Position numbers and translations under genes: made by a program. Below, one piece after another: positions 19,136-27,353 of a stretch of DNA of 64,000 nucleotides (positions are counted from its first letter, which is position 1; each line of letters begins with the position of its first letter). The DNA is from Mycobacterium sp. GA-0227b (GTDB taxonomy: Bacteria; Actinomycetota; Actinomycetes; Mycobacteriales; Mycobacteriaceae). The stretch is taken from NCBI RefSeq assembly GCF_001499855.1, contig NZ_LQIK01000008.1, positions 50,147-114,146 of the forward strand, read 5' to 3'. Below the pieces are notes generated by a model, which worked only from the letters and a program-made list of their open reading frames with translations, was not told the DNA's origin and made no database searches.

Positions 19136-19387
19136 TCACGTCGCGCGGATCCGGATGGGACCCCGCCACGTCGCGTCCGGATCGACCACCTCGCCCTTCT
19201 GGGTGATCTCGACCTCGCCCCGGCGCGCCAGGTCCCTGGCGACGTCGCGGGCGTCGTTCATGAGGTCGCGCCAGTCCTTACCACCGACTGAGCGGGCGGC
19301 GTCGGACGGGCAGATCGTCTTGTCCGGGCCGCGTTCCCGGGCGAGGCGCAAAATGACGCTGCGGAGGCGCTCGATATCGCCGGACAT
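19136..19387 (-). CDS. DUF3253 protein, winged-helix-like
   Basis: 83 residues from the ATG at 19387, chosen for the GGGAGGCGCC just upstream; an upstream in-frame start has no such site. It has the DUF3253 pattern IERLRSVILRLARERGPDKT, ICPSDAARSVGGKDWRDL, then a helix and the wing VEITQKGEVVDPDATWRGPI. Proteins of this family are short and predicted to adopt a winged-helix fold; no target is known. It lies alone upstream of the mce distal genes on the same strand but is transcribed away from them. Confidence 0.85.
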   Translation of the reverse strand: MSGDIERLRSVILRLARERGPDKTICPSDAARSVGGKDWRDLMNDARDVARDLARRGEVEITQKGEVVDPDATWRGPIRIRAT

Positions 19388-19462
19388 GGCGCCTCCCGAC
19401 TTCCTTGTTGGCACAAGACTGCTGGTGCGATCTTATCGAGGGGTACGGCGAGACACCCGGTT

Positions 19463-20035
19463 TCACGCCCCAGCGCACACTCCGGAGTCGCGGATCGCCC
19501 GGCCATAGACGTTGGCCGTTGCGATGTTCGCGTTGATCTGTCCTGACGGCAGCCGGCGCTTGATCTTGTCGCTGATCTGGGTGAACTGGTACCGGAGCCG
19601 GTAGATCGAATCCCCGTGGAAGAGCGGCGAATACTCGCTCTGATCCGGGTAGTTGACGATGAACAGCGTGTGCGCGCGGGGATCGAGGAAGGCCGCGGAC
19701 TGGTCGAGGTTGGCGGCGACCACATCACCGGCTTCCGTCACGCCCGGTGTCGACCAGTCGTCGCCCTTGTCGCCGAGGAAGTCCTGAAAGCCGTACACCT
19801 GGGTCATGAGTTCGTCGTACTGGGCGTTGAACCACTGGCACGAGTCACGTTGTGCCGTAATCTGCTCCGGCGTGACCCGCACCTGCCAAAGGTTGTACGG
19901 GAATACGGTGTAGTCGGGCGACCAATTCGACGGGTACGGAACGAACACCGGCAACGTCGGGGCGGCGGGTTCGGCCCGGCTCACCGGTGCGAACACCAGC
20001 AGCCCTGTCAGTAGCACGGCGAATGTTCGAAACAT
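19463..20035 (-). CDS. Exported protein at the distal end of the mce operon
   Basis: 190 residues from MFRTFAVLLTGLLVFAPVSRA, a cleavable signal peptide. The mature part is rich in aromatic residues (YPSNWSPDYTVFPYNLWQV) and has two cysteines (DSCQWF and SGVCAGA at the C-terminus), then YRLRYQFTQISDKIKRRLPS. It follows the MPT64-like gene by 2 bp on the same strand and is the last gene of the Mce transcript. I do not recognise the family; position suggests an extracytoplasmic accessory of the Mce importer. Confidence 0.72.
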   Translation of the reverse strand: MFRTFAVLLTGLLVFAPVSRAEPAAPTLPVFVPYPSNWSPDYTVFPYNLWQVRVTPEQITAQRDSCQWFNAQYDELMTQVYGFQDFLGDKGDDWSTPGVTEAGDVVAANLDQSAAFLDPRAHTLFIVNYPDQSEYSPLFHGDSIYRLRYQFTQISDKIKRRLPSGQINANIATANVYGRAIRDSGVCAGA

Positions 20036-20037
20036 CG

Positions 20038-20841
20038 CTATGCACCGCCGAATTCGGGGCGCAGGACGGGCGCCAACGCCGCGAGTGGGATATGGGCTTG
20101 CACAGTGCCGCCGTCCATCGCCCACTGCATGCGGCCGATCGTGTAGTCCAACGGGGTGTCGCGGCCGACCGGATAGTCGGGCATGTAGAGGATCAGCTCA
20201 TCCGGTGTGAGCGCCCAGGCCCGGTACCCGCCGGAGTACACCTTGTCCGGGGTCCAGCGGTCCGGGGTGAACGGATAGGTGCCGGGCTGGTGCGGCGGCG
20301 GTGCGGTGTCGAGTGCGGCGACGATGAACGGCGCACCCAGGCGTGGGATTTCGGCCCGGTGGTCGACGTCCGGTTTGAACAGGTCGGCCAGTTGCAGCTG
20401 CCGTCCGCCGGCGAAGGTGAAGGTGCGGTAGGCGTCGCTGACGATGGGCGCGTTCGGATGTGCGAGGGCGTCGGTACCGACCGTGCCCGAATACATCTCG
20501 TGGAACACGGCAGTCATCGCGCCGCCATGCTGGAAGATCTCGAAGTGCTGCTCGCCGAAGCTGTCCTGGACCATCATTTTGGCGGCGGTGCGCCAGTTGT
20601 TCATCAGGTTGGTCAGGTACTCCCGGATGACGGGGTTTTCCACCAGGTCGCCGGGCAACGCCATCTTGATGTTGCGGACCGCTTCGCGCTCCGAGATCAC
20701 CGACGTGCTGCAGAACTGTCCGTCCCACTGACCGCCGAGCTCATCGCAGAACGAGGGGGCCGACGCCGACACGGGTGGCGCGGTGGCGATTACCAGCGCA
20801 GTCACCACCGCCATCGCGCTGCCCAGATTCCGCGGGCGCAT
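20038..20841 (-). CDS. Exported MPT64/RsiV-like (DUF3298-type) protein in the mce operon
   Basis: 267 residues from MRPRNLGSAM. A signal peptide ends near PPVSASA. The mature start APSFCDELGGQWDGQFC mirrors the CEEL...C start of M. tuberculosis MPT64, and later segments (YRTFTFAGGRQLQLADLFKP, ALTPDELILYMPDYPVG, HIPLAALAPVLRPEF) follow the MPT64/RsiV layout of a beta-grasp domain with a DUF3298-type C-terminus. This assignment is from pattern similarity only. It starts 2 bp after the Mce-associated gene, so it belongs to the operon. A role in binding or delivering the Mce substrate is inference. Confidence 0.72.
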   Translation of the reverse strand: MRPRNLGSAMAVVTALVIATAPPVSASAPSFCDELGGQWDGQFCSTSVISEREAVRNIKMALPGDLVENPVIREYLTNLMNNWRTAAKMMVQDSFGEQHFEIFQHGGAMTAVFHEMYSGTVGTDALAHPNAPIVSDAYRTFTFAGGRQLQLADLFKPDVDHRAEIPRLGAPFIVAALDTAPPPHQPGTYPFTPDRWTPDKVYSGGYRAWALTPDELILYMPDYPVGRDTPLDYTIGRMQWAMDGGTVQAHIPLAALAPVLRPEFGGA

Positions 20842-20843
20842 GA

Positions 20844-21524
20844 TTACGGCAGCTCGACTTTGCTTGCGCGCCAACGGCCGTCGACGTACTCCATGGTCAT
20901 CTTGATCCGGCTGCGATCGATGCGCGGATCCGGGACGCTGGCGTTTTGCACCGCCTGGTCGACGAACAGCAACACCACCGCCTTGTCCTTGGTGGCGGAT
21001 TGCACTGCCGACTCCAGCACCACTCCGTGCGCGGAGGCCTTGTTGTCGATCAACAACTGGCGCAGCTCGGTGCTGGACTGCGAGTACATGTCCTTGAACT
21101 CGCCGGTCGCGCCGTCGAGCACGGCCGCGAAGTTCTCGTCGACCTTGTTCGAGTCGATGCTGGTAAGCACTTGCGCGTACTCGACAGCCGCCTGCTGCGC
21201 GGCATTGCCGGCTCGTTCCACCTGCCGCTGCTGCCACAGCTGCCAGCCCAGAAAGCCGGAGCCGGCCAGCACCCCGACAACCAGGATGGCCAGTGCGGCG
21301 AGTCGGATGCGGCGGGGCCAGTTCGCCTCGCTCTCCGTGCCGGAGGCCGGGTCGTCGGGTGTCTGGTCGTCACCGCCCGATGCGCTTTCAGGCCCGTCGG
21401 ATCCGTCCGCCTCGTCGGGCGCCGGGTCCGGCGTTGTATCAGGCGTTGCCTCAGTTGTGTCGCTGTCACCGTCGGGCTTCTTGTCGGTGTCGTCGTTGGT
21501 AAGGGAGTCGCTGGTAATTGACAT
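20844..21524 (-). CDS. Mce-associated membrane protein (Mam)
   Basis: 226 residues from the second ATG (21524), which has AGGAG at 6 bases; the ATG at 21530 sits directly on that site. A ~70-residue acidic, Thr/Asp/Pro-rich cytoplasmic region precedes one TM (LAALAILVVGVLAGSGFLGW). A C-terminal NTF2-like domain follows with family features AVEYAQVLTSIDSNKVDENF, SQSSTELRQLL and DGRWRASKVELP. These are typical of Mam proteins that follow mceF in mycobacterial mce operons and stabilise the Mce complex. Confidence 0.88.
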   Translation of the reverse strand: MSITSDSLTNDDTDKKPDGDSDTTEATPDTTPDPAPDEADGSDGPESASGGDDQTPDDPASGTESEANWPRRIRLAALAILVVGVLAGSGFLGWQLWQQRQVERAGNAAQQAAVEYAQVLTSIDSNKVDENFAAVLDGATGEFKDMYSQSSTELRQLLIDNKASAHGVVLESAVQSATKDKAVVLLFVDQAVQNASVPDPRIDRSRIKMTMEYVDGRWRASKVELP

Positions 21525-21526
21525 CT

Positions 21527-22783
21527 TCATCTCCTAGCGCGGTGGCTCGATCGGCAGGGTGGGCCCGCCGTAGGGGGTGGGAATGGTGAACCGGCCCTTC
21601 GGGGTCGGATCCGTCTGCCGGCCGAGATCGGCACCGGGCGGGGGCCCGCGGTGTCGTCGCCGGCCGGCCGTGGCGCGTTCTTGGCTCCGCGGACCAGCAT
21701 CCCGGGGTGATCGTCGCGGCAGTAGGTGTACATGAACGGTTCCGGGTAGTCCGCATTCGACGGTGGCAGGCGCGGCGTTCCGTAGTCGCAGTGATACCGC
21801 GGGTAGATGTCGCCGGTGGCCCACAGCCCGTTGTCGTGCATCGCGGTGCCCAGCGCGTCGAGCAGCGAGGTGCGATAGTCCGGAAACAGTGCATTGAGTG
21901 CCGGCACCCGCAGGTACAGCAGCCGGGAGACAGTCGTCAGGTTGCCCAGTAGTTGCACCATGGTGTCGGAGTTGTCGATGAACAGGTTGTCGACTGCGGT
22001 CAGCGCATCCGGACCCTGGTTGGTGAGCCGGCGATAGCCTTCGCGCATCTTGTTGATGCCGACAAAGCTGTGCTCCAGATTGTCTGAGGCGACGGCGATT
22101 CCGGCGTTCTTGTCGGCGGCCAACGTGAGCACCACCCGGCTGGTCCGCAGCAGGCTGCTGGTCTCCGGCAACACCGAGTCCATCGTGGACAGCAGGAACG
22201 TGCCGCCTTCGACGATGTCCTCCAGCTTCTGCGGGCCGGCCTCCGACAGGCTCAGCTCTCGCCGGATCAGCTCGAGTTTCTCGGTATCGGTCTGCGCCAA
22301 CGCCCCGTCTGCGTCGGCCAGCAGCTCGGCCAGGCTGACGGACACCGTGGCCCTGCCCTGGCCGATGACGGCGCCGTCGGCCAGGAACGGACCTTGGTCG
22401 GACTCCGGCACGAAGTCGATGTACTGCTCACCGGCCGGCGAGAGGCCCGACACCCGGACATCGCTGGACTCCGGGATCTTCATCGTCGATTTGACGTTGA
22501 CCACCGCGTTCACCCCGGCCGGGGTGATGTCGAGCCGGTCCACCCGGCCGATCGGCACGCCACGCATCGTGACGTCCTGATTGGGCAGCAGGCCGGCCGA
22601 CTCGGGCAGTTGGACGGTGAGTTGATACTGCGAGGCGAACGGGTTCACCCGCAATGCACCGAGCAGCAGGTAGCCGGTCGCCACCACCAGAACCATGACC
22701 AACCCAGCCGCCGAAAGCCAGGCGCGGCGGCGGTGGCCGAACCGGACGAGTTCGACCAGCCGGTCGGCAGTGCTCGAGATCAT
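21527..22783 (-). CDS. mceF: MceF, with probable 3' frameshift
   Basis: 418 residues as read. An N-terminal TM (about 20-42) is followed by the Mce/MlaD domain (PESAGLLPNQDVTMRGVPIG, VSGLSPAGEQYIDFVP) and the helical DUF3407-like region with YCRDDHPGMLVRG near the end. After about residue 360 the sequence becomes Arg/Pro noise (RRIRPRRAGSPFPPPTAGPP), while the neighbouring frame encodes GADLGRQTDPTPKGRFTIPT and ends PIEPPR at 21534, a typical Mce C-terminus. Adding one C to the five-C run (21640-21644) joins them and puts the stop just ahead of the Mam ribosome-binding site. It is either a sequencing error or a real frameshift. Confidence 0.82.
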   Translation of the reverse strand: MISSTADRLVELVRFGHRRRAWLSAAGLVMVLVVATGYLLLGALRVNPFASQYQLTVQLPESAGLLPNQDVTMRGVPIGRVDRLDITPAGVNAVVNVKSTMKIPESSDVRVSGLSPAGEQYIDFVPESDQGPFLADGAVIGQGRATVSVSLAELLADADGALAQTDTEKLELIRRELSLSEAGPQKLEDIVEGGTFLLSTMDSVLPETSSLLRTSRVVLTLAADKNAGIAVASDNLEHSFVGINKMREGYRRLTNQGPDALTAVDNLFIDNSDTMVQLLGNLTTVSRLLYLRVPALNALFPDYRTSLLDALGTAMHDNGLWATGDIYPRYHCDYGTPRLPPSNADYPEPFMYTYCRDDHPGMLVRGAKNAPRPAGDDTAGPRPVPISAGRRIRPRRAGSPFPPPTAGPPCRSSHRARR

Positions 22784-24120
22784 TGTGGTGCCTCCGCCGG
22801 CAGCGGCGCGGGTGCGGGCGGCGGGGCGGGCGCGGGTGGCTGCGGTGGCCCCGCCACCGGCCCGAGTGCCGGCAGTGGAATATCGGTTGCCGGTGGCGCG
22901 ACGGGCAGCGGTGCCGGCGGAGTCGGTGGGCCGGGCGGTGGCCCCGCAACCTCCAATTGCCCCGGCTCGGTCGGGCTGGGGATCACCGGGACCTGCGGCA
23001 CGCCGGGGCCCTTACCGACGATCTTCTCCTGCAGCCGGAACAGCGTGTACTTGAACGAGCCCACAAGGTGAAACCAGTTGTGCCACTTGGGTCCGTGGAA
23101 CCCCGGGTCTCCGGCGAAGCCGATATCGGGTATGTGTCCCAGGATCAACCGGTCGATGCTCGCGTTCACCGCGAGCGCATTGCCGGTCGTCCCTTTGACG
23201 AATGGGGGCATCAGCCGGTTGAGCGCATAGAGCGTCGCGTCGGGGGTGAGCACAACGTCGTTCCACGCGCCGGCGACGGTGTTGGCATCGGCGATGACGC
23301 TTCGGCCGCTGGTGTCGGTGCCGGCGATCGACGGGAACTTGCGCGCCTGGTCGGACACGTCACCGATCTGCTCGACGAGGTCGGCGATCTGGGTGGTGTG
23401 CGCCGCCAGCGTGTCGGTGGCCGGTCGGGCTTCGGCCATCACTTCGCTGATGGTCTGGTTCTTGGCTTCAATCGCCTCGACGAGCCGGGAGGTTTCGGTG
23501 ATCGCGTTCGAGATCTGCCCGGACCGGGCGTTGAGCGTGCCCAAGGTGTCGTTGGTCTTGCGGATGAGGTTGCCGAACGCCTCGCCCTGATCGCCGGTCG
23601 CCTTGCCCAGTCCGTTGATGATGTTGGTGAAGTTGCGCACCGCACCGCCGTTCACCAACACCGCCGCCGAACTGAGCACCGATTCCACCGTCGCGGCCGC
23701 TGTCGTGTGGTCCAACGGGATCGTGTCGCCATCGGACAGCAGCGGCGCATTCGGATCGGCGGGAGACGGCGGCTTGATCGCGACGAAAATATCGCCAAGC
23801 GGTGTCGCGGACCGTAATTCGGCGGTGCTGCCCCGAGGCAACTGCACTCCGTCCATGATGCGCAAGGTGGTCACCGCCGTGTAGTTACGCGCCTCCATCG
23901 ACTCCATCTGGCCGACATCGGCACCGGCCAGCTTCACCTTGGCGTTGGCGGGCAGGTTCAGCGCGTTGGAGAACACCGCCGTCAGCCGATAGCCGCCGGA
24001 CCCGACGCCGGGCGCCGGTAGCGGAAGGCTGGCCAAACCGCCGGTGCCACAGCCGGAAAGGGCCAGGCACGCCGCCGTCACGAGCGCTATCGGCCACGGC
24101 CTGCGGATCGCGGTCGTCAT
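22780..24120 (-). CDS. mceE: MceE, lipoprotein subunit
   Basis: 446 residues. A lipoprotein signal peptide ends in LSGC with the lipidated Cys at residue 24. The Mce/MlaD domain follows (YRLTAVFSNALNLPANAKVK, GADVGQMESMEARN, STAELRSATPLGDIFVAIKP), then a long helical stretch and a ~70-residue Pro/Ala tail. Mce1E/Mce4E-type proteins are the lipid-anchored member of the Mce hexamer that forms a periplasm-spanning tube. The start overlaps mceD and the stop overlaps mceF by 4 bp. Confidence 0.92.
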   Translation of the reverse strand: MTTAIRRPWPIALVTAACLALSGCGTGGLASLPLPAPGVGSGGYRLTAVFSNALNLPANAKVKLAGADVGQMESMEARNYTAVTTLRIMDGVQLPRGSTAELRSATPLGDIFVAIKPPSPADPNAPLLSDGDTIPLDHTTAAATVESVLSSAAVLVNGGAVRNFTNIINGLGKATGDQGEAFGNLIRKTNDTLGTLNARSGQISNAITETSRLVEAIEAKNQTISEVMAEARPATDTLAAHTTQIADLVEQIGDVSDQARKFPSIAGTDTSGRSVIADANTVAGAWNDVVLTPDATLYALNRLMPPFVKGTTGNALAVNASIDRLILGHIPDIGFAGDPGFHGPKWHNWFHLVGSFKYTLFRLQEKIVGKGPGVPQVPVIPSPTEPGQLEVAGPPPGPPTPPAPLPVAPPATDIPLPALGPVAGPPQPPAPAPPPAPAPLPAEAPQ

Positions 24121-25238
24121 TTCTGTCCCATCGCCGCGAGTCCGTCCAGCATGTGCGTCAGCCCGAAGTCCGGCCCGAAGTCCTGCAACGTCCCGGTGCT
24201 ACAGCCCAGTTGCCGCAGCCCCATCACGTTGCACACCTCTTTGATGAACTGGTTGTCGAACAACACCCGGTCGGTGAGCACCTTGACCCGTAAGGCGCCG
24301 TTCTTCTGGTCGACGATGTTGTACAGGTTGTCCAGTGTCATCGGCGCGACGTCGAGGAATTCCTTGAGATCGCGTTCGTGATCGACAGCGGTGTTCAGCA
24401 CGATGTCGCCGTTGGCGACGAGGTCCTTGATGGCATCGCGATGAATTTCGAGCACCTCACGGGTGTTGGTCAGAACCTCGTTGATCTTCTTGCCGGTGGT
24501 ACCGCTGCCGAGGTTCTCGTCGGCCAGGATCTGACTGAGCGCCCGCACCGACGAGCCGAATTCCCGCAGCGTCTCGTCATTCCTGGCCGCCGCCTCCGAC
24601 AACGAACTCAAGTTCCGGACGATGGTGGTCAGCTGATCCCTGGTCACCGTGCCCCGATCGGCGCTGAGCCGCAGGGCATTCGACAGCTCGCCGAGCGCGT
24701 CCTTCATCTGCTGGCCGTTGCCGTCGGCGATCGCGGCGCTGGCGTTGACCACATCGGCGATCGGGCCGTTACCCTTCCCGTCGCCCTTCAGCGAAACCGA
24801 TAGCTTGTCGAGAACGTCGAGCACTCGGGCGAATTCGACCGGAGTCTGGGTGCGATTCAGCCCGATGGTTGCGTGATTCTGCAGGATGGGACCGCTGCCC
24901 GAGTAGGGCGGCGTCAGTTCGATCTGCCGGTCGGTCAGAATCGAGTTGGAGATCGTCACCGCCTGGGCGTCCGCGGGAACCTTGACATCCTTGTCCACGG
25001 TGAAACGGACCTCGACGTAGCCGCCCTTGGGGGTGATCTTGGTGACCTCGCCGACCGGCATACCGAGCACCGCGACGGTGTTTCCCTCGTATAGACCGGC
25101 GGCGCTGTCGAATTGGGCCGTCACAGTCATGGTGTCGAGCTGGTCCTTGGTGTAGATCACAGCGACGGTGGCCAACGCCAGACCGACGACCAGTGCGATC
25201 GCACCGGCAACCAGCAGCTTGGTCTTGGTGATCCTCAT
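24117..25238 (-). CDS. mceD: MceD
   Basis: 373 residues from the ATG at 25238, whose ATGA overlaps the mceC stop. One N-terminal TM (about 8-30) precedes the Mce domain (VTAQFDSAAGLYEGNTVAVL, GMPVGEVTKITP, YVEVRFTVDKDVKVP). A long coiled-coil/helical region follows and the protein ends with a C-terminal Cys pair (KEVCNVMGLRQLGCSTG). As an Mce hexamer subunit it helps form the hydrophobic lipid channel. No lipid can be assigned from sequence. Confidence 0.92.
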   Translation of the reverse strand: MRITKTKLLVAGAIALVVGLALATVAVIYTKDQLDTMTVTAQFDSAAGLYEGNTVAVLGMPVGEVTKITPKGGYVEVRFTVDKDVKVPADAQAVTISNSILTDRQIELTPPYSGSGPILQNHATIGLNRTQTPVEFARVLDVLDKLSVSLKGDGKGNGPIADVVNASAAIADGNGQQMKDALGELSNALRLSADRGTVTRDQLTTIVRNLSSLSEAAARNDETLREFGSSVRALSQILADENLGSGTTGKKINEVLTNTREVLEIHRDAIKDLVANGDIVLNTAVDHERDLKEFLDVAPMTLDNLYNIVDQKNGALRVKVLTDRVLFDNQFIKEVCNVMGLRQLGCSTGTLQDFGPDFGLTHMLDGLAAMGQK

Positions 25239-26305
25239 TTGCAGTCCTGGAAGTACTCGATCATGGAAAATTGCTTGGCGCGGCCGCTGATGGCGCACAT
25301 CCACGAGTCGACCAGCAGGCCGTTGGTGGCGTTGAACCCAGCGGCATTGCCGCTGCCGGTGGCGTTGGCCAAGCCACGCAGCGCGATTGGCCCGGACTGC
25401 AGGATGCTGCGCAGGAAGCCATCGCCGTCGCGGGCGAGCAAAGTGGACAGCTCACGCAGATTGCGCAGCAGTTCCTCGAGTTCCGGCCGGTCCTCGATGA
25501 CGACGCCGCTCAAAGTCTCGACGAGGTTGGTGAGCGCATCCATCATCGCGTGGAATGTGGCACGCGAGGCGACGAACTCACCGAGCAACGAGTTGCCCTG
25601 ATTCACCAGGCTACCGATGGTCGACTGCTGACGACGTAGCGTATTGCTGACCACCTCAGTGGTTTTCAGCAGTTCGCCCAGTTGGTCGCGACGCTCGGCG
25701 ATGATCGTCGACAGCGTGTGGGTGTTCTCCAAGGCCTGCGGCACCACCGGCGGCAACGTCTTCATCTGCTCGCCCAGGACGGACAGCGTCTCGGCGAACT
25801 TGTCCGAGTCGACCTGCTCGTAGGTTCTGGTGACGTCGGCCAGTGCTTCCTGCAGATCGTAGGGAACCTCGGTGTGGGTCAGGTCGAAGGTGTCGTTCGG
25901 TAACGAGCCCGCACCATCGGGAAACAGGGCCAGATACCGCGAGCCCAGGATTGTCGTGATCTTGATCGACGCCCGCGAATCCTCACCCAGCACCACGTCA
26001 TTGCGCACCTTGAGCTTGGCCTCGACGTAGTCGCCGGCGAGTTTCATGCTCAATACCTCGCCCACCGGGATTCCGGCAACGGTGACCGGGTTACCGACTT
26101 GCAAGGCGGCGGCCTGCAGGAAGTGTGCGGTGTACTGCCGGTAGCCGAAGTTGGCCACCTTGAACAACAGCAGTGTTCCGACGAGCAACGAAACCACCAG
26201 GACGGCAACGACACCCATCCAGGTCTTGTTGCGGTTCTCCAGTGGGCGGCGGCGCTTTTTCGTTGGGTCCGCCGTCGTTTGATCCGCCTTCGTTTGATCA
26301 GCCAT
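25235..26305 (-). CDS. mceC: MceC
   Basis: 356 residues. A Lys/Arg-rich N-terminus with TKADQTTADPT precedes one TM (VVAVLVVSLLVGTLLLFKVA). The Mce domain follows (VGNPVTVAGIPVGEVLSMKL, GSRYLALFPDGAG), then helical repeats and a C-terminus with WMCAISG and FQDCK cysteines, as in other MceC proteins. It overlaps mceB by 8 bp and mceD by 4 bp. Membrane-anchored tube-forming subunit of the Mce lipid importer. Confidence 0.92.
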   Translation of the reverse strand: MADQTKADQTTADPTKKRRRPLENRNKTWMGVVAVLVVSLLVGTLLLFKVANFGYRQYTAHFLQAAALQVGNPVTVAGIPVGEVLSMKLAGDYVEAKLKVRNDVVLGEDSRASIKITTILGSRYLALFPDGAGSLPNDTFDLTHTEVPYDLQEALADVTRTYEQVDSDKFAETLSVLGEQMKTLPPVVPQALENTHTLSTIIAERRDQLGELLKTTEVVSNTLRRQQSTIGSLVNQGNSLLGEFVASRATFHAMMDALTNLVETLSGVVIEDRPELEELLRNLRELSTLLARDGDGFLRSILQSGPIALRGLANATGSGNAAGFNATNGLLVDSWMCAISGRAKQFSMIEYFQDCK

Positions 26306-27353
26306 TGGCCATGTTCCTGCACTTCGGGGTGTAACGCGCCTTGTTGCCCGGGGTGGCGGCGTCCACGATGATCGGCACCACGTCGTTGAGGCCGGGGAAA
26401 AATCCTTGGATGTTCAGGTCGCATGCGTAGGCGTTGGCGAAGGAGCCTTCGCTGGTGATGCGCGCGAAGCCCTTCAGCAGCAACGGGAGGTTGGCGCCGG
26501 TGAACGCCAGCTGGTTCTCCAGGCCGACCATGTGCGCCGCGAATCCCGGTTCGCGGGTGACCATTTCCTTCAGTGACGGGTACACCTCGTCGGAGATCGT
26601 CGACAATTGCCGCACCACCTTCGCGATCGAACTCATCGACTCCACCAATTCGGGGCGTCGCGCGTCGAAGGTCGACACCACCGTGCGGGCTTCGCCGATG
26701 ATGTGGTCGAGGTCGTCGTTATGCCGGGCGAGGTTGGCCACCACGACGTTCAGGTCAGTGATCACCTCACCGAGTTGCTCGTCCTGACCGGCGAACGACT
26801 CGGTGAGCCGGCCGGTCTGGTCCACCAGGGCGGTGATGGACCCCTTGTCGCCCTGCAGCGATTGGATGACTCCCTTGGTCAGGTTGTCGGCGTGCTTGGG
26901 GTCGAGCACACTGAACAGCGGCTCGTAGCCGTTGAGCAGCCGGCCGACATCGAACGACGGATCGGTGCGCTCGACGGGGATGACGCTGCCGGGCTTCAGC
27001 GGTCCCGGGTCACCGAGATTGCCCAGCGACAGACCGAGATATCGCTGGCCGACGATGTTCTGGTAAGTGACCGAGGCGACGGTGGTGCCGAGCACCTGCT
27101 GGTCGTCCTGCACCACGAACGACACTTTGGCGAGATCGCCGGCCAGCTCGATCTTTTCCACCCGGCCGACGCGGACGCCGGCCATCCGGACGTCATCACC
27201 CTCCCGCAGGCCGAACACGTCGGTGATCATCGCCGCGTAGGGCACGGTCCGGCCGACGACGTCTCGACGCAGCGTGACGTACACCAGCCAGGTCAGCGTC
27301 ACGGCGACCACCATGAACAGCGACAGGCCGATCAGTGCGCCGCGGTACCTCAT
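26298..27353 (-). CDS. mceB: MceB
   Basis: 351 residues from MRYRGALIGLSLFMVVAVTL, a TM anchor. The Mce domain contains TDVFGLREGDDVRMAGVRVG and the family motif TYQNIVGQRYLGLSLG. A helical region and the Cys-containing end (NAYACDLNIQ, YTPKCRNMANG) are typical of MceB. It overlaps mceA by 4 bp and mceC by 8 bp. Confidence 0.92.
   Translation of the reverse strand: MRYRGALIGLSLFMVVAVTLTWLVYVTLRRDVVGRTVPYAAMITDVFGLREGDDVRMAGVRVGRVEKIELAGDLAKVSFVVQDDQQVLGTTVASVTYQNIVGQRYLGLSLGNLGDPGPLKPGSVIPVERTDPSFDVGRLLNGYEPLFSVLDPKHADNLTKGVIQSLQGDKGSITALVDQTGRLTESFAGQDEQLGEVITDLNVVVANLARHNDDLDHIIGEARTVVSTFDARRPELVESMSSIAKVVRQLSTISDEVYPSLKEMVTREPGFAAHMVGLENQLAFTGANLPLLLKGFARITSEGSFANAYACDLNIQGFFPGLNDVVPIIVDAATPGNKARYTPKCRNMANG

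Noticed and set aside
18215..19291. 358-codon plus-strand frame with many Met-Pro-Pro-Ile and Gly repeats
   Set aside because: Complement of the proline-rich exported gene, which has a ribosome-binding site and signal peptide; not an independent gene.
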